A DNA stretch of 64,000 bases from JBKBKN01 sp046294625 (GTDB lineage: Bacteria > Bacteroidota > Bacteroidia > M30B66): the NCBI GenBank assembly GCA_046294625.1, contig JBKBKN010000005.1:97298-161297 (forward strand), given 5' to 3'. Position numbers and translations under genes: made by a program. Shown one piece after another: positions 37,835-46,559 of the stretch. The first letter of the stretch is position 1, and each line of letters begins with the position of its first letter. Under the pieces are notes generated by a model. The model did not search any database, was not told the origin of the DNA, and saw only the letters and a list, made by a program, of their open reading frames with translations.

Positions 37835-38725
37835 TTAATAAGCAATCATCATCGTTTTGGTGATTTTGCCTTTGGCATTCATTACACTATAATAATAGAC
37901 GCCAGAAGTTAAATTGGTCGCATCGAAATCTACAGAGTTTCTTCCCTGATTGAGGTTAATCTGTTGTTGGTGCACCAATGCCCCCATGGTATTATACACT
38001 TGAAGATTGGCCAATTGTTGACGATCTGAGTTTATAACAATTTGTGTCACTTGATTGAAAGGATTCGGAAAATTGCCTTCTACCTGATAGGATTGAGCCA
38101 TTAAATTATTAGCTGACAAAGGCACACATCCATTTGCATCGGTCGCTCTTGCACGGATTCTGTAGCCATTAATAGGGAAAGGCTCGATACCGGGGATTCC
38201 GGTTAATTCTGAAAGCCATGCAGGGAAGTTGAAAAGTGCGTTTGCAAATGCATTATCCGTAGAATGAATTCTTACATCTACGCGAACTTCGATTGGAAAA
38301 TCTATTGCATCCTGACCATTCAAAGCCGCTTGAACAGCTGCCTGATTAGCAGAAATGGAAATGCAACCTTGAACTGATTGAAAATTTGGTGCGTTTCCGG
38401 TATTGGTCCACTCTGAAACATTTGGGATGTATGAAAAATTAGGTGGAAGGCCATTAACTGCTGCAATTCTAAATGCACTGATATAAGCCGTCAGAGTTCC
38501 AAATCCTTCAACAGCAAGTGTGGTATCGGTAATTGTTTTTAAATCAATAACTGCTTCGTAACTGGCTTGATTCCCAAATGCACAAGGTAAATTTGTTAAA
38601 GTATCAGGAAAAATACCTGGATCAGCATTGGCATACTGCGGATCTGGTGTGCATAATTGAGCATTCAAATTAAATGAGCAAAATGCAAGGATAATAGCTC
38701 CAAAAGAAAGTAGTTTTTTGTTCAT
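37835..38725 (-). CDS. Small T9SS-secreted protein
   Basis: 296 residues. Signal peptide (about 1-22, ...FNLNAQ before LCTPD). The central part (about 25-205) is a beta-rich domain with two or three Cys (LCTPDP, LPCAF, GCIS, NGCVP). The last 80 residues are a T9SS type A sorting domain: VEGNFPNPFNQVTQIVI ... LQVYNTMGALVHQQQINLNQG ... SGVYYYSVMNAKGKITKTMMI. Such proteins cross the outer membrane through the T9SS and are usually anchored or released after cleavage of this domain. No enzyme or binding motif recognised in the central region. Confidence 0.85.
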   Translation of the reverse strand: MNKKLLSFGAIILAFCSFNLNAQLCTPDPQYANADPGIFPDTLTNLPCAFGNQASYEAVIDLKTITDTTLAVEGFGTLTAYISAFRIAAVNGLPPNFSYIPNVSEWTNTGNAPNFQSVQGCISISANQAAVQAALNGQDAIDFPIEVRVDVRIHSTDNAFANALFNFPAWLSELTGIPGIEPFPINGYRIRARATDANGCVPLSANNLMAQSYQVEGNFPNPFNQVTQIVINSDRQQLANLQVYNTMGALVHQQQINLNQGRNSVDFDATNLTSGVYYYSVMNAKGKITKTMMIAY

Positions 38726-38762
38726 GATAAAATTAGTGATTGTTTTGATTTATGTGTTGATT

Positions 38763-39137
38763 TTAGTTTTCGTTTTCCAGATCTTTTTCGATTGATTCCA
38801 TAAACATGAAGTCAATTGCTTCACTAACTGTGGGCACTATATTAAGCACCGTGTCGAGTTGAGAAATGGTGATTAATTTCTGAACAGTAGGTTGCAATCC
38901 AGCTAGTATGAGCGTCCCGTTTCCATTCTTACATAATCTGTTGGCCACCAAAATGGAACTTAATCCGGATGAATCGCAGTATTTGGTGTCAGATAAATCT
39001 AAAATGATGTTCACCACTCCTTCGCTGTTGGTTAGCAAAAATTCAGACTTTAGTTCTGGAGCGATTAAGGTATCAAGTTTGTCTGCGTGAATTCTTAAGA
39101 TGGTGTAGTGCTCCGTTTTTTCTTTTGAAATATCCAT
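38763..39137 (-). CDS. STAS-domain protein (anti-sigma factor antagonist type)
   Basis: 124 residues, one STAS domain: YTILRIHADKLDTLIAPELKSEF at the N-terminus, then VNIILDLSDTKYCDSSGLSSILVANRLCK, whose DSSGLSS holds the Ser that is phosphorylated in SpoIIAA-like proteins. The C-terminal 20 residues form an acidic tail (ESIEKDLENEN). STAS antagonists release a target from a kinase/anti-sigma factor. No kinase or phosphatase gene is adjacent; the only partner-switch genes here are the SiaB/SiaC-like pair about 22 kb away. It has its own promoter (39187-39215). Confidence 0.88.
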   Translation of the reverse strand: MDISKEKTEHYTILRIHADKLDTLIAPELKSEFLLTNSEGVVNIILDLSDTKYCDSSGLSSILVANRLCKNGNGTLILAGLQPTVQKLITISQLDTVLNIVPTVSEAIDFMFMESIEKDLENEN

Positions 39138-39186
39138 GGCTTTAGGGTTTATAGTCTATTTATGTTTGTTAGGCTTTTATACAACT

Positions 39187-39215
39187 CAAATTTAATTAAT
39201 TTTATCATCAAACAA
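39187..39215 (-). promoter_or_regulatory. Promoter for the STAS gene
   Basis: Leftward TTG (39215-39213), an 18-base spacer and TAAATTTG (39194-39187, full TAnnTTTG match), 50 bases before the ATG at 39137. A second TTG at 39219-39217 would give a 22-base spacer. Confidence 0.55.
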
Positions 39216-39221
39216 GCAAGA

Positions 39222-40148
39222 TTAATTATTCTGTTTCTGTGAAGCCAAAAGATACAGCACTGCCATTCTAACGGCAACGCCACTTTCTACTTGTTCCAAT
39301 ATTACAGCATGTTCACTATCAGCTACTTCACTGGTAATTTCTACGCCGCGATTGATCGGCCCCGGATGCATAATGGTAATTTGTTTTCCGAGACTTTCTA
39401 ATATTTTCATGTTGAGACCATACTGCATTCGATATTCTCTTATCGAAGGAAAATACTCAATATCTTGACGTTCGAGCTGAATACGAAGCATATTGGCAAC
39501 ATCACACCATTGTAAAGTTTCTTTGAGATTATAGGAATACTTAACCCCTAATGAGGTGATATACTTTGGTATTAAGGTAGGAGGGCCACAAACCATTACT
39601 TCAGCACCCATTTTTTGAAGACAGTAAATATTTGATAGTGCAACTCTGGAGTGTAGAATGTCACCTACTATTGCTACTCTTAAGCCTTTAAGATCGTGAA
39701 ATTTTTTACGAATGGTGAAGACATCGAGCAGAGCTTGTGTAGGATGCTCATGTGCGCCATCGCCCGCATTAATGATAGATGCATCGATATGTCTTGATAA
39801 AAACAATCCGGCACCCGGCTTTGGATGTCGCATCACCACCATATCCACTTTCATGGATAATATATTTTTTACGGTATCGATGAGTGTTTCTCCTTTGCTC
39901 ACCGAAGATGAAGAAGCTGAAAAGTTAACTACATCTGCCGAAAGTCTTTTCTCTGCTAATTCAAAGGAAAGACGAGTACGCGTGGAGTTTTCAAAAAACA
40001 AATTGGCTATAGTAACGTCTCTAAGCGAAGGAACTTTTTTGATTGGTCTGTTAATGACTTCAAGAAAACTATCAGCTGTCTGCAAAATGAGTTGGATGTC
40101 ATCTGCGCTTAAATCTTTTATTCCTAGTAGGTGTTTAACGTTTAACAT
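39222..40148 (-). CDS. pyrB: Aspartate carbamoyltransferase catalytic subunit
   Basis: 308 residues, normal length. Carbamoyl phosphate site ENSTRTRLSFELAEKRL, the SSSVSKGETLIDT loop, HEHPTQALLDVFTI and the C-terminal HPGPINRGVEI are all present. It condenses carbamoyl phosphate and aspartate in the second step of pyrimidine synthesis. Its start overlaps the pyrR end by 7 bases, so the two form an operon. No pyrI regulatory subunit is adjacent. PyrR-mediated control of the operon is the family expectation, but I saw no clear PyrR-binding loop in the short leader. Confidence 0.96.
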   Translation of the reverse strand: MLNVKHLLGIKDLSADDIQLILQTADSFLEVINRPIKKVPSLRDVTIANLFFENSTRTRLSFELAEKRLSADVVNFSASSSSVSKGETLIDTVKNILSMKVDMVVMRHPKPGAGLFLSRHIDASIINAGDGAHEHPTQALLDVFTIRKKFHDLKGLRVAIVGDILHSRVALSNIYCLQKMGAEVMVCGPPTLIPKYITSLGVKYSYNLKETLQWCDVANMLRIQLERQDIEYFPSIREYRMQYGLNMKILESLGKQITIMHPGPINRGVEITSEVADSEHAVILEQVESGVAVRMAVLYLLASQKQNN

Positions 40149-40684
40149 TGTTCTTCGGGTAGTAAAATGATTTCATCCACACCAGTAGTTTCTATGTAAT
40201 TTACATGCACTCTTTCTGCACTCACAGCATCAACTTTTATTCCGGTATAATCTGGTTTTACAGGAACTTCACGGCTCAGTCTTCGATCCACCAAAACTAA
40301 AAGCTCTATTTTCGATGCCCTTCCAAAACTTTGAATTGCATCCAAGGCAGATCTTATACTTCTTCCTGTGTAGAGTACATCGTCCACCAGTACAACCTTT
40401 TTGTTGTCCACCACAAAATCAATTTTAGTGCTTTGTGGTACAAGCGTTTTGAGTCTAAAATCGTCTCTAAAAAAGGTAATATCTAAGGCTCCATGTTCTA
40501 TTTCGTGGGTTGGTTGAAGTTTTTTTAATTCATTCAACAACCTGTTCATGAGAAAAATTCCTCTAGGCTGAAGACCTATTAAAACAGTATCAGTAAAGGG
40601 GGTGTGGTTTTCAATTAATTGAAAAGCAAGCCTTTTGATGATGATATCAAATTGTTTACTTCCGATGATTTTCCTTGCACTCAT
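40142..40684 (-). CDS. pyrR: PyrR-type regulator / uracil phosphoribosyltransferase
   Basis: 180 residues from the ATG at 40684 (MSARKIIGSKQ). A longer TTG-initiated version (40696) is rejected because a -7 element overlaps it. The PRPP loop KVVLVDDVLYTGRSIRSALDAI is intact, with RLAFQLIENH and GLQPRGIFLMNRL typical of PyrR. PyrR binds pyr mRNA in Gram-positives and has weak UPRT activity; in Bacteroidota the regulatory role is less established. It is the first gene of the pyrR-pyrB operon and is divergent from aspS. Confidence 0.93.
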   Translation of the reverse strand: MSARKIIGSKQFDIIIKRLAFQLIENHTPFTDTVLIGLQPRGIFLMNRLLNELKKLQPTHEIEHGALDITFFRDDFRLKTLVPQSTKIDFVVDNKKVVLVDDVLYTGRSIRSALDAIQSFGRASKIELLVLVDRRLSREVPVKPDYTGIKVDAVSAERVHVNYIETTGVDEIILLPEEQC

Positions 40685-40693
40685 TAATTGTGG

Positions 40694-40701
40694 CAAACCT
40701 A
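40694..40701 (-). promoter_or_regulatory. -7 promoter element for pyrR
   Basis: Leftward TAGGTTTG (full TAnnTTTG match) ends 9 bases before the ATG at 40684, implying a very short leader. This supports the ATG over the upstream TTG. Confidence 0.5.
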
Positions 40702-40748
40702 AATATTTTTTTAAGTTAAATAAAATGTTTCAGCTACACACCATTCAT

Positions 40749-40756
40749 TATTTTTG
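40749..40756 (+). promoter_or_regulatory. -7 promoter element for aspS
   Basis: TATTTTTG (full match) 18 bases before the aspS ATG; only an imperfect TTTC lies at the -33 position. Confidence 0.45.
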
Positions 40757-40774
40757 CGGCTCAATTCATAAAAC

Positions 40775-42523
40775 ATGCTTAGAACACATCATTGTGGAGA
40801 ATTAACTATTTCAGACGTCAATAAAGAAGTGCAATTATGCGGATGGCTTTCCAAATCGCGCGATCTTGGTGGAATGACTTTCATCGACCTACGCGATCGA
40901 TTCGGTATCACACAGTTAGTCTTTAACATGGATGATGATGTAGCGCTTTGTGAAAAAGCCAGAAAACTTGGAAGAGAATATGTGCTTCAAGCAAAGGGAA
41001 TTGTGGTTGAAAGAACCAATAAAAATCCAAACATAGCAACCGGTGATATAGAAATTAGAGTTACAGCGCTAGAAGTTTTGAATAAATCAAAAGTTCCACC
41101 TTTCACAATCGAAGATGATACAGATGGCGGTGATGACCTTCGCATGAAATATCGCTATCTCGATTTGAGAAGGAATCCGGTGAGAAACAGTCTCTTGCTT
41201 CGTCATCAGATTGCAAAAACAATTAGAAACTTTCTCGATCGCGAAAACTTTATTGAAGTAGAAACTCCGGTATTAATCAAGTCAACACCGGAAGGAGCAA
41301 GAGATTTTGTGGTGCCATCACGCATGAATCAAGGTGAATTTTACGCATTGCCACAAAGCCCTCAAACCTTCAAACAATTGCTGATGGTAGCAGGATTTGA
41401 CCGTTACTACCAAATTGTAAAATGTTTTCGCGACGAAGACCTTAGAGCAGACCGCCAACCCGAATTCACTCAAGTAGATTGTGAGCTTAGTTTTATCGAA
41501 CAGGAAGACATCCTAAATATTTTTGAGGCGTTGGTTAAATATCTTTTTAATGAAATCAAAGGAATTGATATTCAAACATTCCCTCGAATGACCTTTGCCG
41601 AAGCCATGGAAAAATATGGAAGTGACAAGCCCGACATCCGTTTCGGAATGTCATTTAATGACCTTACTGCACTGACTAGAAATTGTGGTTTTAAAGTGTT
41701 TGAAGATGCTGAATATGTGGGCGCAATTGTAGTAGAAGGGGGAAATTCATTTACCCGAAAACAAATTGACGAACTCACTGAGTTTGTAAAACGTCCGCAA
41801 ATCGGTGCTGGAGGCTTGGCTTATATTCGCTGCAATGAAGATGGTAGCTTTAAATCTTCTATAGATAAGTTTTTTGATCAGGCTGCATTAAAAAGTATAG
41901 CTGAATTTTGCAATTCGAAGGCAAACGATCTTATTTTCATCATGAGCGGCATAAAATCAAAAACACTAAAAGCGCTGAATGAGTTAAGACTAGAGTTGGG
42001 TAATCAACTTGGTTTAAGAAACAAGGAAACCTTTGCACCACTATGGGTAGTAGATTTTCCTTTGCTGGAGTGGGACGAAGAAAGTGGCCGCTATCATGCC
42101 ATGCACCACCCCTTCACTTCTCCTAAGCCGGAAGATGTGCACCTACTCAAAACGCAACCCGGCGAAGTTCGTGCCAATGCCTACGATTTAGTGATTAACG
42201 GGGTAGAAATTGGTGGTGGTTCCATCCGTATTTTTGATCGCGATTTGCAAAAACATATGTTTAGTCTACTCGGATTCAGTGACGAACAAGCGCAGGCACA
42301 GTTTGGCTTCTTGATGAATGCTTTTGAATTTGGCGCCCCACCACATGGTGGCATTGCATTGGGTTTTGACCGCTTGTGTTCGATGTTTGGTGGTGCTGAT
42401 TCCATACGTGACTTTATTGCCTTTCCTAAAAATAATTCGGGAAGAGACATGATGATTGACGCCCCCTCGCCTATTGCTCAAGAGCAGCTCGATGAATTGA
42501 ATATTCAACTTAAACTTAATTGA
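40775..42523 (+). CDS. aspS: Aspartate--tRNA ligase
   Basis: 582 residues. An N-terminal OB-fold anticodon-binding domain (about 1-105; VQLCGWLSKSRDLGGMTFIDLRDRFG) is followed by the class II core (motif 2 ... CFRDEDLRADRQPEFTQVDCE; motif 3 GIALGFDRLCSMFGG), with a bacterial-type insertion (about 290-420). It includes QSPQTFKQLLM and HHPFTSPKPED, both usual in bacterial AspRS. It charges tRNA-Asp. The next gene starts one base after its stop. Confidence 0.97.
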   Translation: MLRTHHCGELTISDVNKEVQLCGWLSKSRDLGGMTFIDLRDRFGITQLVFNMDDDVALCEKARKLGREYVLQAKGIVVERTNKNPNIATGDIEIRVTALEVLNKSKVPPFTIEDDTDGGDDLRMKYRYLDLRRNPVRNSLLLRHQIAKTIRNFLDRENFIEVETPVLIKSTPEGARDFVVPSRMNQGEFYALPQSPQTFKQLLMVAGFDRYYQIVKCFRDEDLRADRQPEFTQVDCELSFIEQEDILNIFEALVKYLFNEIKGIDIQTFPRMTFAEAMEKYGSDKPDIRFGMSFNDLTALTRNCGFKVFEDAEYVGAIVVEGGNSFTRKQIDELTEFVKRPQIGAGGLAYIRCNEDGSFKSSIDKFFDQAALKSIAEFCNSKANDLIFIMSGIKSKTLKALNELRLELGNQLGLRNKETFAPLWVVDFPLLEWDEESGRYHAMHHPFTSPKPEDVHLLKTQPGEVRANAYDLVINGVEIGGGSIRIFDRDLQKHMFSLLGFSDEQAQAQFGFLMNAFEFGAPPHGGIALGFDRLCSMFGGADSIRDFIAFPKNNSGRDMMIDAPSPIAQEQLDELNIQLKLN

Positions 42524-42524
42524 T

Positions 42525-43097
42525 ATGAAAAAAATCCTATTTGCTGTATTGTTTGGACTCATAATGTCTAACAGCGTTATCCTACATTCACAAGCCTATG
42601 AAAAAGGGCAAGTAACTGCTGATTTTACAACTGGTTTTATTGGCTTATATGGTTACAACAATTTTGCAGTAAGAACAATCCCTCTGACTTTTGCCGCTGA
42701 ATACGGATTTCATGAGTATGTTAGTGCGGGTGTTTATGCATCCATGTTTAGTCAATTATTTAAGATACCGGGGATTCCATCCTATCGTATTTCGTATGTT
42801 CCTTTTGGGTTTCGTGGTTGTATTCACCTGACTGACTTAATTAATCAAAACCTGAATCTTTCATTATCAGCAACAGAAATTGATCTTTACGGTGGCATTC
42901 ATGCAGGGTATGTTATCAATAGTTCAAGAAGACTTACATCGAGTGGTGTTTTGCTCGTCAGAGAAAGATTTTACCCTATTGCCGGACTGTTTGCCGGTGC
43001 GCGTTATTATTTTTTACCCAACGTAGCCGGAGTATTTGAATTTGGCGCTACGCCAAATGGGCTTTTTAACTTTGGTCTAACACTTAAATTGAAATAA
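42525..43097 (+). CDS. Small outer-membrane beta-barrel-like protein
   Basis: 190 residues with a signal peptide (about 1-23, ending LHSQ). The rest alternates amphipathic strands with Gly/aromatic turns: TADFTTGFIGLYGYNNFAVRT, FAAEYGFHEYVSAGVYASM, GLFAGARYYFLPNVAGVFEFGAT, ending in a hydrophobic strand GLFNFGLTLKLK, as expected for an 8-stranded outer-membrane barrel. No family name. It begins one base after aspS and is probably co-transcribed with it, although the functions are unrelated. Confidence 0.78.
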   Translation: MKKILFAVLFGLIMSNSVILHSQAYEKGQVTADFTTGFIGLYGYNNFAVRTIPLTFAAEYGFHEYVSAGVYASMFSQLFKIPGIPSYRISYVPFGFRGCIHLTDLINQNLNLSLSATEIDLYGGIHAGYVINSSRRLTSSGVLLVRERFYPIAGLFAGARYYFLPNVAGVFEFGATPNGLFNFGLTLKLK

Positions 43098-43127
43098 AAA
43101 AGCATAATTAATGCCTAATCAAAAACG

Positions 43128-43409
43128 CTAAATAATTTTTACGCCCTGTGTGAAAGCTACAAAGTTTTGAAGTGGTCTGGATTTGGGATTGGGATTGGGA
43201 AAGTAATAGGCGGCATCTTTGATCAATTTGCCATTGCAATTGATGTGATAATAGTTTGAAACACCTTTCTGCGGATCAAGTTTGTGGGTGTCACTTTCTT
43301 CAAAAAAGGCATTTTTGAGTGCAGTGTGTGGAAAATAGATTACACCTTTGTCATTGATCACCTTATCACTCTCAGCGATAACAGTGCCATTTACAATCAC
43401 TTGGGCCAT
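43128..43409 (-). CDS. DUF427 domain protein
   Basis: 93 residues from the ATG at 43409 (MAQVIVNGTVIAES); the longer frame to 43517 has an unlikely hydrophobic N-terminus. DUF427 features: VYF-like GVIYFPHTALKNAFFEESDTH and KGVSNYYHINCNGKLIKDAAYYFPNP. The usual family motif with CxxKG is seen here as PQKGVSNYY. Family members are small beta-sandwich proteins without a known activity. It stands alone, convergent with the barrel gene. The 286 bases between its start and the next stop at 43696 hold no feature I can support. Confidence 0.87.
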   Translation of the reverse strand: MAQVIVNGTVIAESDKVINDKGVIYFPHTALKNAFFEESDTHKLDPQKGVSNYYHINCNGKLIKDAAYYFPNPNPKSRPLQNFVAFTQGVKII

Positions 43410-43695
43410 AGGTAGTTTAATTTTGATTAACGCTAAAATATAGATATTTTTTTGAAAAATAAAAATTGAAACCCATAAAATCAGCACTTGATTTGTGAAA
43501 ATTTCAAAATAATCCAAAACTGCACCCTTAACCGGCGTCTAAAAAGAAGCAATAAACACCAAGTTCATTCAAAACTAGTACGGAAAGATTAATCCAGATT
43601 AAACTAATTTCGAATTGAATCTAAATGCTTGAGTCATCTCACAACTTACCTTTCAACTCATACTTTTTACATTTCACTTCTCACTTTTCGTCAAA

Positions 43696-44199
43696 TTAAA
43701 TTTGCGCTCTTTTTCCAAGCTCCACTACTACAGCATTTTTTATCTGTCCCTGATCGAGATCAAACTTTAGCATGGTGCGGATCTGATGAAATCCATGTTT
43801 ACCGGCAGCTCCAGGATTCATATACATTACATTGAAAGTATGATCCTTTGCAATTTTTAAAATATGGGAATGCCCGCAAACTAGTATATCCGGTCGAAAT
43901 TGCTGAAGCAACAATTGGGTCTGATGAGTATACTTTCCAAAAGGTCCGGCAATATGTATCATCAGTATTTTTAATCCTACATGCTCCCAGTAAAGATGCT
44001 CAGGAAATTCTTTGCGAATCATCTGATTGTCGATATTACCATATACAGCGCGTAGTGGTTTCAAAGATGATAATTGATCGGCAACAGCAATATCGCCAAT
44101 ATCTCCGGCATGCCAAATTTCATTGCAATCTGCAAGATGATGTAGAATTCGATCATCCATCCACGAATGTGTATCTGAAATCAGGCCGATACGCGTCAT
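43696..44199 (-). CDS. Metallophosphoesterase (MJ0936/YfcE type)
   Basis: 167 residues, a single calcineurin-like domain. Metal ligands: LISDTHSWMDD (Asp8, His10), WHAGDIGD, VYGNIDNQ, LMIHIAGPFG, LVCGHSHILK. The layout matches the small YfcE/MJ0936 phosphodiesterases. It starts 2 bases after the uvrB stop, so it belongs to the uvrB operon. The natural substrate is unknown. Confidence 0.92.
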   Translation of the reverse strand: MTRIGLISDTHSWMDDRILHHLADCNEIWHAGDIGDIAVADQLSSLKPLRAVYGNIDNQMIRKEFPEHLYWEHVGLKILMIHIAGPFGKYTHQTQLLLQQFRPDILVCGHSHILKIAKDHTFNVMYMNPGAAGKHGFHQIRTMLKFDLDQGQIKNAVVVELGKRAQI

Positions 44200-44201
44200 G
44201 A

Positions 44202-46250
44202 CTAATTAGAAAAACGTTCCCGTACAATTCTTTCCAACTCCTGCAATTCATCACGCAAACGTGCAGCTTCCATAAAATCGAGTTCTTTGGCGGCTTTTTC
44301 CATTTTTTTACGGGTTTGCACGATGAGTTTTTGCATTTGCTCCCTGTTCATGTATTCCACCACAGGGTCTGCAGCGATGCTTACATCAGTCTTTTCAGAA
44401 TAATACTTTTGTTCAGATTTCGCAGCTGACTGACTACTTTTGCTTAATCCTCCCAAATCGTCAAATACACCTTTTTTCGATTTCACAATTTGTGTTGGCA
44501 CAAGGTTATGATCAAGGTTATATTTGATTTGTTTTTCGCGCCTTCTATTCGTTTCTTCAATCGTTCTCAACATGGAATCCGTCATCTGATCGGCATACAT
44601 TATCACTTTACCATTCACATTTCTTGCCGCACGACCAACAGTTTGAACAAGAGAGCGTTCAGATCGCAGAAATCCTTCTTTATCTGCATCCAAAATTGCT
44701 ACTAATGAAACTTCAGGCAAATCAAGCCCTTCCCGAAGCAAGTTCACGCCAATCAGCACATCAATTTTTCCCAAACGAAGATCCCCCAATATTTCTACCC
44801 TTTCCAAGGTATCCACATCAGAATGTATGTAACGACAACGAATTTGTAATTTGGTCATGTATTTTGTGAGTTCTTCGGCCATTCGTTTTGTTAGCGTTGT
44901 GATCAATACACGTTCGTCACGTTTAATCACCTTGTCCACTTCATCGAGCAAATCATCTATCTGATTGCGGCTGGGGCGAATCTCAATCACCGGATCGAGC
45001 AGGCCTGTAGGCCGAATAACCTGTTCGACAATCACCCCTTCACTTTGCTGTAATTCATACTCTGCTGGAGTTGCACTCACATATATGATTTGATTGGTGA
45101 GGGCAGTAAACTCGTCAAACATCAGCGGACGGTTATCCATAGCAGCGGGTAAGCGAAAGCCATATTCCACAAGATTGATTTTTCGAGATCGATCTCCACC
45201 ATACATAGCTCTTATTTGAGGCACTGTTACATGACTTTCATCGATTATCATCAAATAGTCTTCCGGGAAATAATCTAAAAGACAAAATGGGCGAGTACCA
45301 GAGATGCGACCATCGAAATAGCGACTGTAATTTTCAATGCCGTTGCAATAGCCAATTTCTCTGATCATTTCTAAATCGTAGGTCACACGATCTTCCAAAC
45401 GTTTAGCTTCCAGAAACTTTTCTTCGGATTTAAAAAACTCCACCTGCTTGACCATGTCTTCCTGAATTTGCCAGATAATATCCTTCAATCCTGTTTGCCC
45501 GGCAACGTAAATGGTAGCCGGATAAATGGTGATGGCGTCCATTTCATGGAAAACTGTTCCTGAAATAGGATCAATCTGCTCGATCACTTCAATCTCATCG
45601 CCAAAAAAGTAAACTCTGTAAGCAATATCTCCACTTCCAATGTAAACATCTACAGTATCTCCCTTCACACGAAATGTCCCGTTTCGAAATTCATTTTCTG
45701 TTCTGGAATACAAAGCTGTGACCAACAGATGTAGAAACTTATTGCGCGAAAGCACCTGTCCTTTTTTCACTGTAACAGTATTCTCTTTAATGTTTTCAGG
45801 ATTGCCCATACCGTAAATACAGGATACAGATGAAACTACAATCACATCGCGACGACCAGAAAGTAATGATGAAACTGCGCTTAATCTTAATTTCTCGATC
45901 TCATCATTGATAGATAAATCCTTCTCAATATATGTATTGCTTGTAGGAATGTAGGCTTCCGGCTGATAATAATCGTAGTAGGAAACAAAATACTCGACAA
46001 GATTTTCAGGGAAAAACTGCTTAAACTCCGAATAAAGTTGCGCCGCCAAAGTTTTATTGTGGCTAAGTATCAAAGCGGGACGCTGTGTATTCATAATCAC
46101 ATTTGCCACTGTAAATGTTTTGCCGGAGCCGGTTACTCCTAGCAATACTTGTGCTTTGTCGCCACGTTTTATTCCTTCGGATAACTGGTGTATAGCCTGA
46201 GGCTGATCACCTGTAGGATCAAAATCGGAAATTAGTCTGAAACGTTTCAT
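44202..46250 (-). CDS. uvrB: Excinuclease ABC subunit B
   Basis: 682 residues from the ATG at 46250 (MKRFRLISDFDPTGDQPQAI), the canonical UvrB N-terminus; an upstream ATG (46292) adds 14 unusual residues. Helicase motifs: GVTGSGKTFTVANVI (Walker A), the YYDYYQPEAYIP beta-hairpin used for damage verification, IIDESH, SATPAEYELQQSEG, and LLREGLDLPEVSLVAILDADKEGFLRS. The C-terminal UVR motif for UvrC binding is at about 640-680. It is the central damage-recognition unit of nucleotide excision repair. Confidence 0.97.
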   Translation of the reverse strand: MKRFRLISDFDPTGDQPQAIHQLSEGIKRGDKAQVLLGVTGSGKTFTVANVIMNTQRPALILSHNKTLAAQLYSEFKQFFPENLVEYFVSYYDYYQPEAYIPTSNTYIEKDLSINDEIEKLRLSAVSSLLSGRRDVIVVSSVSCIYGMGNPENIKENTVTVKKGQVLSRNKFLHLLVTALYSRTENEFRNGTFRVKGDTVDVYIGSGDIAYRVYFFGDEIEVIEQIDPISGTVFHEMDAITIYPATIYVAGQTGLKDIIWQIQEDMVKQVEFFKSEEKFLEAKRLEDRVTYDLEMIREIGYCNGIENYSRYFDGRISGTRPFCLLDYFPEDYLMIIDESHVTVPQIRAMYGGDRSRKINLVEYGFRLPAAMDNRPLMFDEFTALTNQIIYVSATPAEYELQQSEGVIVEQVIRPTGLLDPVIEIRPSRNQIDDLLDEVDKVIKRDERVLITTLTKRMAEELTKYMTKLQIRCRYIHSDVDTLERVEILGDLRLGKIDVLIGVNLLREGLDLPEVSLVAILDADKEGFLRSERSLVQTVGRAARNVNGKVIMYADQMTDSMLRTIEETNRRREKQIKYNLDHNLVPTQIVKSKKGVFDDLGGLSKSSQSAAKSEQKYYSEKTDVSIAADPVVEYMNREQMQKLIVQTRKKMEKAAKELDFMEAARLRDELQELERIVRERFSN

Positions 46251-46533
46251 GGAAGATGCAAAGTTGATATTTAATACTGTATAACAATGCATAGTGGATA
46301 AATGATTTGAGCATTAAATCAAATAGGCCTTTAATAATGAATGGACATGACTCCTTTTGCGGAAATCATTACAAATTGCACGATGAGAATTAGTATCATA
46401 ACTGTTTGTCGGGCTAATAACAGAACACTTATTCCCGAAATGACTGAAAATCAAATAGCCTTGTCTTATTCAAATAAACATTAAAAGTCAGTAAGCAAAG
46501 CATTGATACATGATGTATAATAAAAAAATCCTC
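46251..46533. other. Divergent intergenic region between uvrB and the aminotransferase gene
   Basis: About 280 bases, AT-rich. Apart from a weak leftward -7-like sequence next to uvrB, nothing was found on the uvrB side. No RNA gene or repeat was recognised. Confidence 0.4.
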
Positions 46534-46541
46534 TACGTTTG
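46534..46541 (+). promoter_or_regulatory. -7 promoter element for the aminotransferase gene
   Basis: TACGTTTG, identical to the element before the Sia-like operon, 18 bases before the ATG at 46560. No -33 TTG at proper spacing. Confidence 0.5.
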
Positions 46542-46559
46542 CAAACTTGAAAAACCATT

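Noticed and set aside
43105..43125. Possible hairpin after the small barrel gene (GCAT...ATGC)
   Set aside because: Only 4-5 bp and AT-rich; too weak to call a terminator.
43629..43835. Rightward frame in the gap before the phosphoesterase gene
   Set aside because: It extends antisense into the phosphoesterase gene and has no recognisable features.
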